From assembly GCA_050742415.1 (NCBI GenBank), contig JBOGIF010000075.1, forward strand, positions 1 to 20,232: DNA of 20,232 nucleotides. Direction: 5' to 3'. A program made the position numbers and the translations under genes. The notes under the pieces were generated by a model. The model saw only the letters and a list, made by a program, of their open reading frames with translations, searched no databases and was not told the DNA's origin. Shown piece by piece: positions 13,918 to 20,232 of the stretch. The DNA is from JBOGIF01 sp050742415 (GTDB lineage Bacteria; Actinomycetota; Acidimicrobiia; Acidimicrobiales; AC-14). Every line of letters begins with the position of its first letter. Position 1 is the stretch's first letter.

Positions 13918-14603
13918 CAGCTGCCGGTCTCCTGATGAGGGGCGTGGACCGGCTTGGACTCCGGTGAGCCCTGCTGGCGCAGGAAGATCGTGAGGATCAC
14001 GATGGCGGCGACGGCGAGGAACTCGGACTGCCAGTTCTGCAGCGACTCGAACCAGAACTGGGCCCGGTGCAAGAACTCCCACGTACTCACGGTCGCTTCG
14101 CCGTGCTCGACCCGATCGGCGTTGAACTCGGCGGCACCGGTGAGCAGGTGGAGCAGAAGCGCCATTCCGAACAGCGTGAAGAACGCGATGCTCAGCGACC
14201 GCCGATAGATCGCCAGCACGAGCCCGCCGCGCCGGACCGGCCATGGGGCATCCGGGTCCCGTCGGTGCGCCGTTGGGTCTTCGTCTACCTCTTCGTCGCC
14301 GTCGAGGGGCTTCGACTCGGCGGAGCCGCGCTGGCGCAACCAGACCGTCAGCAACACGTACGCGCCCATCTGAAGGAACTCCGACTCCCAGTTCTCGAAG
14401 GTCGCTTCACCGAAGTGCGCCGACGTGAGGTACTCGCCGAAGGTGATCGTCGGCTGGCCGTGGGTCTCCTCATCGGCGTTGTAGACGCGAAAGCCGGCGA
14501 CGACCTGACCGCCGAGCCACACCACCAAGAACAACGACACCGTCACGATCGACAGACCGTTGCGGCGCAGGAACCCGCGCGAACCACTGCTCTCACTCGT
14601 CAT
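13917..14603 (-). CDS. DUF6766 membrane protein with an internal duplication
   Basis: 228 aa from ATG 14603 (MTSESSGSRGFLRRNGLS); earlier in-frame codons read unlike the family. It has two homologous halves, each with a membrane helix, an Asn-rich stretch, a conserved block and a second helix. Half one has VVAGFRVYNADEETHGQP, FGEATFENWESEFLQMGAYV and LRQRGSAESKP. Half two has LLTGAAEFNADRVEHGEA, FWFESLQNWQSEFLAVAAIV and LRQQGSPESKP. The linker is acidic and contains DPDAPWPVRRGG. Four membrane helices are expected. I recognise the pattern as DUF6766, an actinobacterial family without known function. The frame is intact, unlike its neighbours. Confidence 0.85.
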   Translation of the reverse strand: MTSESSGSRGFLRRNGLSIVTVSLFLVVWLGGQVVAGFRVYNADEETHGQPTITFGEYLTSAHFGEATFENWESEFLQMGAYVLLTVWLRQRGSAESKPLDGDEEVDEDPTAHRRDPDAPWPVRRGGLVLAIYRRSLSIAFFTLFGMALLLHLLTGAAEFNADRVEHGEATVSTWEFLHRAQFWFESLQNWQSEFLAVAAIVILTIFLRQQGSPESKPVHAPHQETGS

Positions 14604-15033
14604 CGACCATCCCGCCGCCTCGACCAGCCGGACACCGGGCCCACATACCCAACGGCTCCTCGCCCCATGCTGGCTCACTGGTCGAGCCGACACGGTTCAC
14701 GACCCGGCCGGTTACACCGCGCGGCGGCTCGGGCGCGAAGGGTACGTCTCACGATGATGGAAAGCCGAGGTCGAGGATCGACTCCTCGATCACCTCGGAC
14801 CTATCCCATCGGGCTTAGGCGCGCCGACGCGGTCGGTGAGCTCGACCGCCTCGCCACCGGCGATGCCGACGCCGCTGCGAGCTCGTCTTCGGCGCCCGGG
14901 CCCTCGCCCTCGTCGAAGCACCCTTCGCTCGTCACCTCCTCGAGCGCTGGCACGCCGGAACGCCTCGCTCCGCTCACCGCTGTGACCCCCGAATCCCCTG
15001 GGGCGGTGGACGCCTGTCCCGCAGTTCGCCCCG
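14604..15033. other. Intergenic region, about 430 bases, with one strong hairpin
   Basis: It separates the leftward DUF6766 gene from the rightward FAD oxidoreductase remnant, so promoters for both should lie here, but no convincing -35/-10 pair stands out. Apart from the hairpin at 14765-14798 I see no supported gene. Short plus-strand frames in 14820-15030 are Ser/Pro/Arg-rich and do not resemble proteins I know. Confidence 0.5.
14765..14798. repeat. Bulged 13-bp inverted repeat (hairpin)
   Basis: CCGAGGT (14765-14771) pairs with ACCTCGG (14792-14798), and the adjoining CGAGGA (14772-14777) with TCCTCG (14783-14788). The loop is TCGAC and there is a three-base bulge (ATC) on the 3' side. 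No T tract follows on either strand, so it is not a standard terminator. It could be an RNA structure or a protein-binding site. Confidence 0.6.
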
Positions 15034-15962
15034 GTGTCCGAAAACCGCGACACAGGGGTGGTCGTCATCGGTGCCGGTATCGCCGGGCTGCATCGCGACC
15101 GAGCTCCGACACAGCGGCGGGACGTGCTCGTCGTCGACCGCGACCGGGTCGGTGGAGTTGCCACTCGCAACACCACCGCCAAGGTCTCCGCCCTCCATGG
15201 CACCATCCTCCATGCAACCGAGATCGACGCCGTTCACCTCATCGACCGGAGGTCAGAGCGGTCCACGATGCCGGCCTCCCTGTCCGTCGAGAGACAGCGC
15301 TCGAGGTGCTTTTGCCGTCGAGGCCGCTGTCGTGATCGACGATCAGTTCCACCTGCACCCCGGCAAGCTCTGCCAGGAGCTTGCCGGGTGCCTCGGGCCG
15401 GGCCAGGTCGCCGAGCAGACCGTGGTCACCGTCGGGGACGAGGACCGGAATGGCTGGCGCGTCATCACCGACGCCGGGTTCGAGATCCGCGCCGCGCACG
15501 CCGTGCTCGCCACCCAGCTGCCGATCGTCGATCCCGGCCAACTTGCCAACCGCACCGAACCTCAGCAGTCCTACTGCCTCGCCGGCCGGATGCGCCTGTC
15601 CCACTGGGCATGCACCTGTCTTGCGACCGCACACCATCTCCCTGCGACCCGCGACCTTCGACGGCGGCGAGGGCATCATCGTCGGCGGCGCCGGCCACCC
15701 CATGGGCTCCTCCGACGCCCGCCCGGATCGCTGGAACCAGTTCGATGACTGGGCGCGCCGCAACTCGGTGAGCTGTACGTCACTCACCGCTGGGCGACCC
15801 ACGATCCCATCAGCACCGACCCGTGCCCTTCATCGGTCGCCTCCACCCCCGCTCGACCCGCCGGTACGTCGCCGCCGCGTTCGGCAAGTGGGGCATGACC
15901 AACGCCTGGGTCGCCGCCGACGACCTCATCCTCGGCGATCGCATCGAGCCTGGTGCGCACGC
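15034..15962 (+). pseudogene. FAD-dependent oxidoreductase remnant (DadA/glycine-oxidase-like, Rieske-associated type)
   Basis: From GTG 15034 the frame reads TGVVVIGAGIAGL (dinucleotide-binding motif) and DVLVVDRDRVGG, TRNTTAKVSALHGTI. Later blocks occur in other frames: AGLPVRRETALEVL (about 15260-15310), AVVIDDQFHLHPGKLCQ and AHAVLATQLPIVDPG (15320-15540), ISLRPATFDGGEGIIVGGAG (about 15630-15700), ELYVTHRWATHDPIS (about 15770-15815), then PFIGRLHPRSTRRYVAAAF and KWGMTNAWVAADDLI (15823-15940). At least five frame changes are needed. The part between the HGTI and AGLPV blocks is also much shorter than in relatives, so sequence has been lost. The C-terminal Rieske domain of this family is absent; the gene ends against the LLM gene on the other strand. 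Confidence 0.7.
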
Positions 15963-15977
15963 TACGCGCTTCGTCGC

Positions 15978-16924
15978 TCAGAGTCGGCGGGCAAGCTCGT
16001 CGGTCCAGAAGCGGAAGAAGCCTTCGTGGTCGTCGCCGATCTGGCCGAGGTGGACCTCGTCGAAGCCAATGTCGGTGTACTTGCGGATCTGCTCGACGTA
16101 GCGCTCCGGGTCGGGCCCGCAGGGGATCTTCTCTGCGAGCGAGTCGGGCGTGACCAGTTCGGCGGCCTGTTCGAAGTGCTGCGGCATCGACAGCTCCTGT
16201 CCCGCTTCTCCCGGTACACCGCTGGACGCCCAGAGACGGTGAGCCGTCTCCTTGGCTCGTTGCTCATCGGGCGCCCAGCACACCTTGATCGTGGCGACCG
16301 ACGGCCCGCCGGCGCCCTTCTCCTTCCAGGTCGCCAGGACGTCCTCGTCGGGCGAGGTGCTCATCACGCCGTCGCCGATGTCGGCCGCGAGTTCGGCGGC
16401 CGCGGGCCCGAACGCCGAGACGATCACGGGGATCTCCCCGGCGGGGTGGTGTAGATGCGGGCGTTCTCGACGGTGTAGTGCTCACCGTGGTGGGTGGCTT
16501 CCTCGCCCTTCCACAGTTCACGGATCACCTCGACGGCCTCGGCGAGCATGTCCCGCCGGATCGCCGCCGGCGGCCAGTGCTGACCCAGCACGTGTTCGTT
16601 CAGGCGTTCTCCGGTGCCGACCCCGAACCGGAAGCGACCCTCGAGCATCGATGATGCGGTGGCCGTCGCCTGGGCCAGGATCGCCGGGTGGACACGGTGG
16701 GTCGGGCAGGTCACGGCCGTGGTGACCTCGAGCCGCGTGGTCGCGGCGATGCCGCCGATCACCGACCAGACGAAGGGTGACTCGCCCTGGCTGTCCATCC
16801 AAGGGTGGAAGTGGTCCGAGATCGTGACCTTCTCGAAGCCTGCAGCCTCGGCGAGCTTGGCCTGCTCGACGAGGTCGCGTGGGGTGTTCTCTTCGCTGGA
16901 GAGGAAGACGCCGTAGGTGGCCAT
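15978..16924 (-). pseudogene. F420-type LLM oxidoreductase (G6PDH-like family), one frameshift
   Basis: Reading from ATG 16924 (MATYGVFLSSEENTPRDLV; ATGs at 16936 and 16942 are alternatives) the N-terminal half has the family's SDHFHPWMDSQGESPFVW, TTAVTCPTHRVHPAILAQ, RFRFGVGTGERLNEHVLG and HYTVENARIYTTP, then stops. The C-terminal half continues in another frame: IPVIVSAFGPAAAELAADIG, GPDPERYVEQIRKY, GFDEVHLGQIGDDHEGFFRF. Adding one G to the GGGG at 16444-16447 (plus strand) would give ...YTTPAGEIPVIVSAFGP and a normal full-length protein of about 316 aa. The family uses coenzyme F420; the substrate is unknown. A sequencing error is as likely as a true mutation. The gene may be functional if the base was miscalled. 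Confidence 0.85.
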
Positions 16925-16992
16925 GCCAGGCGACATACCCACGTCGCCTCGCCGACGACCTCACGTGCACATCTGAGAAGTTGCACGACGGA

Positions 16993-17530
16993 TCAAGCCG
17001 TGCTGCGCCTCCGAACAGGTTCGTCGAGTTCCTGTCGCAGCCACTCCGCGTCGGCGACGGCGTTGCAGTGCCAGTCGTTGTTGAAGGTAGGCGTAGACGT
17101 CGGTGCCTTCGTCGAGCCACGCGCGCAGACGGGCGGCGACCCCCGCAAGGCGGTCGGGCCCGTAACGGTGCTGGTAGGGCTCGGCGATGGCGTTGGGCCC
17201 GTGAAAGCGCCAGTAGGTCCAATCGGTGGTGCGCTCGACGGGGTGACCGGGGAGCAGGTCGTGGACACAGAGGGCGGCGCCGTGCCGGCGCAGGACCTCG
17301 TAGGTCTCCTCGTGCAGCCAGCTCGGATCTCGTACCTCGACCGCCCACCGGATCGTGTCCGGGGCAACGGTCAAGAAGTCATCGAGCCGCTCGACGTTCC
17401 GCTTCCAGCGCGGCGGGAGCTGCAGCAGGTTCGGCCCGACGTGGGCGCCGAGTTGCTGCACCCGGTCCAGGTGGTTGTTCCCGACCACCACGGCGAAGAC
17501 CCCGCCGAAGAAGGCCCACGCCGCCGGCGC
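16993..17530 (-). pseudogene. DUF72 (YecE-like) protein, N-terminus missing and frameshifted near its end
   Basis: Directly after the PLD gene's TAG the frame reads AFFGGVFAVVVGNNHLD, then the DUF72 core: LGAHVGPNLLQLPPRWK, RWAVEVRDPSWLHEETYEVL, ALCVHDLLPGHPVERT, TDWTYWRFHGPNA and DVYAY. The typical start of DUF72 proteins, with its VGTSGWxYxxW motif and about 75 residues, is absent. At about 17085 the frame must shift by one base to recover the family's YAYFNNDW, followed by ADAEWLRQELDEP and a stop at 16995-16993. TACCTTC instead of TACTTC would explain it, an extra C. The only in-frame initiation codons are GTGs near 17491. It probably does not make a working protein. DUF72 has a TIM-barrel fold of unknown activity. 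Confidence 0.75.
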
Positions 17531-18804
17531 CTATAGGGACTGGCGGACCAGCTCGGTGACGTATTCCATGGCCCGCTTGCGCACCGGCCGGGTGCTCCAG
17601 CGCACGGCGTCGATCTCAGTTGAGAGCGTGGCGTCGTCGAGGAAGTGCCCTTCCAGCTCAGCGACCACCACGGGGTTCGCGATGGCGACGTTGATCTCCA
17701 GATCAAGGTCGAGCGAGCGGCTGTCGAAGTTTCCCGAGCCCACGTTGGCCCACCGGTCGTCGACCAGCAGGACCTTGGCGTGGAGCATTGTGCGGTCGTA
17801 CTCGAAGATCCGCGCCCCGGCCGAGAGCAACTTGGCGTAGGAGCGCCTCCCGGCCTGGCGGGCGACCTCCTTGTCGACCTCCGCCCCGTTGACCAGGATG
17901 CGGAGGTCCACCCCCCGCCGTGCCGCGGCGCAGAGCAGGTCCTCGAAGGCCCGGTCGGGGGCGAAGTAAGCGGTGGTCAGCCACAGCCGGCGCTGGGCCC
18001 CGGCGATGGCCGCGTAGAAGAGCTGGGTGGCGACGGTGGAGCCACCGGTCGGGGTGCTGCGCGTCACCTGCACGTCGACACCATCCTCGAAGGCGGTGAT
18101 CTCGGCGACGTGCGCTGCCGCCAGCAAGCTTCCGGCGGCCTCGCTCCAACATTCGAGGAAGGCGCCGAAGAGGTCGACCACGGCGGGGCCGGCGATGCGG
18201 AGGTGGGTCTCGCGCCAGTGGTCGGGATCCTCGGCGTCACCCGTCCACACGTCGGCGATGCCCACTCCTCCGACGAAGCCGAGGATGCCGTCGACCACGA
18301 GAACCCGGCGGTGCATGCGATTGTTCGCCCTGTGGAGAGTGTGCCAGCGAAGCGGCCGGTACATGGACAGGTGTACACCCGCCCGCTGCAGCCGCTTCAC
18401 GTGGTCGCCGTCCAGCTTGGCGGAGCCGTAGGCGTCGAGGATCACGTTCACCTCGACACCGGACCGGGCCCGGTCCATAAGCGCCTCGCTGAAGCGATCG
18501 GCGGTGGGCCCGGCCAGTAGATGTACGACGACAGGTCGATCGTGGCCGTGGCCGAAGAGATGGCGGCGAGCATGGCTTCGAGGGTGGCGCCGTTGCGCAG
18601 GACCTCGATCCGGTTGCCGGGGTGCCGGGGTGCGCCGCTCATCGCCGTCACCAGCCGAGAGAACTCGGCCGTCCCCGGGCGGGGCGCCCCAGTTAGGTCG
18701 AGGCGCCACCTGGTTCCGCGCTTGTATTTGGCAATCTGATAGCCCACCAGTGCGACTGTGCCGAGAAGCGAGCCAAGACCAAGCCGCTGGATACGAGATG
18801 ACAC
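17531..18804 (-). pseudogene. Phospholipase D / cardiolipin-synthase-like protein, one frameshift
   Basis: GTG 18804 has a good ribosome site (GAAAGG, five bases upstream). The first 98 codons give a membrane anchor (LGSLLGTVALVGYQIAKYK, about residues 9-27) and then NRIEVLRNGATLEAMLAAI and TIDLSSYIYWPG. At about 18505-18515 the frame changes to GPTADRFSEALMDRARSGVE and continues for some 326 codons to TAG 17531; one missing base in the CCGGGCCC run explains it. Motif HKD1 is HRRVLVVDG, with Arg in place of the catalytic Lys. HKD2 is intact (LHAKVLLVDDRWANVGSGNFD). Such proteins make cardiolipin or cleave phosphodiesters at the membrane. Activity is doubtful if the Arg is real. It heads a minus-strand series with DUF72 and the LLM gene. 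Confidence 0.85.
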
Positions 18805-18820
18805 CCGTGCCTTTCAACAC

Positions 18821-19074
18821 ACCCGATCGGCTCCGGCCGGTTCGATTCGAAGAAGCTACCCCGGCCAGATCACCACCCTGGCGGCCGCGGCCGAAGCGGG
18901 CGTGGACCGCTCGACGGTGATGGCCCTGCGCAAGACGGCCCCGACGGGACGAGCTCGGTGCGCATGCTGCGCCGCGGAACTCGCGCGACCCGGCGGCGTG
19001 CCACCCCTAGCCGGCGCTATACGTGGGGCGCGGCCGGAGCGAACTGATGGGCTACCTGGTAGGGGACAGGCTCG
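18821..19074 (+). other. Spacer with a possible helix-turn-helix (transposase-like) remnant
   Basis: Between the PLD start and vapC no intact gene is visible. A plus-strand frame at about 18860-18950 reads QITTLAAAAEAGVDRSTVMA followed by LRKTA, which looks like a helix-turn-helix of the kind at the start of some actinobacterial transposases. It soon turns into Ala/Arg/Pro-rich sequence without a recognisable catalytic domain, and no terminal inverted repeats were found. Assignment as an insertion-sequence scar is tentative. Confidence 0.3.
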
Positions 19075-19506
19075 TTAGATTGCGATCACGGTCACGCCCG
19101 GCATGTCACTGGCGAGGGCACGGAGATCGACCGGGTCGCCCGTGAGGAGCCGTACGGGCTTGTCGAGCCCGTCGGCAGTCACGGCGACAATTGCATCCAC
19201 GGTGTCATCCCTTCGCGTGTGGCCGAGAAGTTCGCCCGCGGTGCGGCCGAGCGTCGGGGTGACCGGGTCGTGCTCAACCCCTGCAAGGAGAGCATGAACC
19301 CGGGCATCGCGAGCATGGCCGCGGAGCACCTCGGCCAGCGTGACGCTGCTGACATGCACCTCCACGCCCAGCTGCTCGGCGACCGAAAGCTCCGCTCGGA
19401 CTCTTGGATCTCCTGCTGCGGCGGCGGTGAGAGCTCCGGAGTCGAGGACAACCGATCCGGCAAGACCGGCGGCCCTCAGCCGGCGAGACTGGCGTTGCCG
19501 AGCCAT
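19075..19506 (-). CDS. PIN-domain toxin (VapC type)
   Basis: 143 aa from ATG 19506. PIN ribonuclease domain with the expected acidic residues: D22 (SVVLDSGAL), E59 (VTLAEVLRG), D104 (DDTVDAIVA, with D101 nearby) and D124 (LLTGDPVDLRAL), which coordinate Mg2+. Members usually cleave tRNA or rRNA when the antitoxin is lost. The start lies inside the end of the antitoxin gene (31-base overlap), so translation is coupled and the antitoxin is made first. Residues 1-17 form an Arg-rich extension before the first PIN strand, also seen in some actinobacterial relatives. It looks complete and functional. The target RNA is unknown. Confidence 0.87.
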   Translation of the reverse strand: MARQRQSRRLRAAGLAGSVVLDSGALTAAAAGDPRVRAELSVAEQLGVEVHVSSVTLAEVLRGHARDARVHALLAGVEHDPVTPTLGRTAGELLGHTRRDDTVDAIVAVTADGLDKPVRLLTGDPVDLRALASDMPGVTVIAI

Positions 19507-19718
19507 TGCCGTCGAACTTCGTCCATGATCCCGGCCGGGACCGGACCGTGCTCGGCGTCTTGGGCCGCGAGCCACGCCCGGAGCCCTTCCCTGCGCTCCT
19601 CGGCCTCGAGAGCTTGGGCCACGTAACGGGAAACACCCCTGGCCCCGACCCGTGCTCTGATCCGCTCGAGCAGAGGAGATGGAAGCGTCACGGAGACCTT
19701 CGCGTACTCGCTAGCCAC
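19476..19718 (-). CDS. Ribbon-helix-helix antitoxin (VapB type)
   Basis: 80 aa from GTG 19718. KVSVTLPSPLLERIRARVG (from residue 7) and RGVSRYVAQALEAEE form the ribbon-helix-helix DNA-binding domain. The C-terminal part (LRAWLAAQDAEHGPVPAGI, then MDEVRRQW) should wrap the toxin's active site. GTG is chosen because family homology starts there and TACGAT ends five bases upstream (19729-19724), compatible with a leaderless transcript; longer frames upstream are not protein-like. Such antitoxins repress their own promoter together with the toxin. Confidence 0.85.
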   Translation of the reverse strand: MASEYAKVSVTLPSPLLERIRARVGARGVSRYVAQALEAEERREGLRAWLAAQDAEHGPVPAGIMDEVRRQWLGNASLAG

Positions 19719-19900
19719 AGTGAATCGTACCACGAGTAAGATTAGGAGGAGGTCGCGGCACAGCCGGCCGTCGTGACCAGCAGCGAGGGCCGCGGTCGTC
19801 CCGGCGGTGGGGCACCGCGCTGGACTCTTCGACAGCTCCGCCGGGACCCCGTGACATGTCGTCCCTGCTCCGTCCGACATGCGACGACGCTGCGAACCGG
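19719..19900 (-). promoter_or_regulatory. vapBC promoter region and spacer
   Basis: TACGAT (19729-19724) just before the antitoxin GTG is the best -10 candidate. It overlaps the small inverted repeat TCGT-GGT-ACGA (19735-19725), a possible autoregulatory operator. The rest of the 182-base gap to the next gene shows no supported feature. Confidence 0.4.
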
Positions 19901-20232
19901 TCAGTCGTCAAGCTGTGCGACGAGTTCAGCTCGCTCGGCCTCCAGCGCGGCGAGCTGATGCCGGAGCTGCTTCAACTCCTTGTTGACCCGGGCGAGCTCT
20001 GCCTTCGCCCTGCGTTGTGTGTGCTCGCGGTCGTTGTAGGTCGTCCTCATGAGATCCTCGACCTCCCGGCGGAGGAGTCTCAACCACGGGTTGCCGTGGA
20101 CGGAGCCCACGCGATATTGGAGTTGACCAGCCTCGATCGCCGCAATGATCTCGTCCTGGGTGAGACCAAATTCCTTGCGCGCCGTCTTGTCGCTCAGCGT
20201 CGCACCCTTTCGGCGCCAGTCGCCGTTCGGGT
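19901..20232 (-). CDS. C-terminal part of a helix-turn-helix-like, coiled-coil protein (5' end outside window)
   Basis: The minus frame is open from the window edge to TGA 19903-19901, giving 109 visible residues. The first part, TARKEFGLTQDEIIAAIEAG then QLQYRVGSVHGNPWLRLLRRE, resembles a MerR/excisionase-like winged helix in which a short helix-turn-helix is followed by a conserved HGNPWLRLLRREVE. The second part, from about residue 65 of the visible portion, is a long Ala/Glu/Arg/Leu heptad-rich helix (AELARVNKELKQLRHQLAAL and onward), a likely coiled coil. GTG 20110 and ATG 20050 are internal and would cut the first domain, so the real start is probably beyond 20232. A DNA-binding role is inference. 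Confidence 0.65.
   Translation of the reverse strand, partial: PNGDWRRKGATLSDKTARKEFGLTQDEIIAAIEAGQLQYRVGSVHGNPWLRLLRREVEDLMRTTYNDREHTQRRAKAELARVNKELKQLRHQLAALEAERAELVAQLDD

Noticed and set aside
14765..14798. Hairpin as an intrinsic terminator
   Set aside because: No T tract on either strand, and it lies upstream of the starts of both flanking genes rather than after a gene.
1..20232. CRISPR array, phage genes or a complete insertion sequence
   Set aside because: No regularly spaced repeats, no phage structural genes and no complete transposase with terminal repeats were seen; only a possible helix-turn-helix scrap near 18860.

Overview
High-GC DNA with many GTG starts, an F420-type luciferase-like oxidoreductase, GPP34 and DUF6766 families, tRNA genes without encoded CCA, and an IclR regulator divergent from leuCD. 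Together these point to an Actinomycetota chromosome, plausibly class Acidimicrobiia; the class is inference.

Positions 1-11360 are a compact, intact housekeeping block. leuD and leuC (isopropylmalate isomerase) run leftwards and are divergent from an IclR regulator of the NdgR/LtbR type. Then come a membrane acyltransferase, greA (opposite strand), leuB and ilvE, an unrecognised 169-aa protein, an Asp-nucleophile alpha/beta hydrolase, proS (opposite strand), gltX and a DUF218/YdcF-like membrane protein. leuC, leuD, leuB and ilvE supply three steps of leucine/branched-chain amino acid synthesis. proS, gltX, tRNA-Gln(CTG) and tRNA-Glu(CTC) form a translation cluster. Several starts here (the IclR gene, the acyltransferase gene, greA, gltX, perhaps proS) lie 6-9 nt after a TANNNT -10 element, so leaderless transcripts are likely.

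After the two tRNA genes (11378-11550) the character changes. From about 11.55 to 19.05 kb, intact genes (a two-domain ABM-like protein, a duplicated DUF6766 membrane protein) sit among recognisable but broken ones. These are a DUF2784 fragment, a GPP34 gene with about five frame changes, a FAD-dependent oxidoreductase wreck, an LLM oxidoreductase with one frameshift, a DUF72 gene without its N-terminus, a PLD/cardiolipin-synthase-like gene with one frameshift, and a possible helix-turn-helix remnant. This is either real decay of an accessory region or local base-level sequence error. Several breaks are single-base changes in short C/G runs, so error is a serious possibility.

The right end holds an intact VapBC-type toxin-antitoxin pair (19075-19718) and the 3' part of a coiled-coil protein that runs off the window. 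I found no CRISPR array, complete insertion sequence or clearly new multi-gene system. The most useful observations are the promoter architecture, the extreme gene packing and the sharp change in gene integrity after the tRNA pair.
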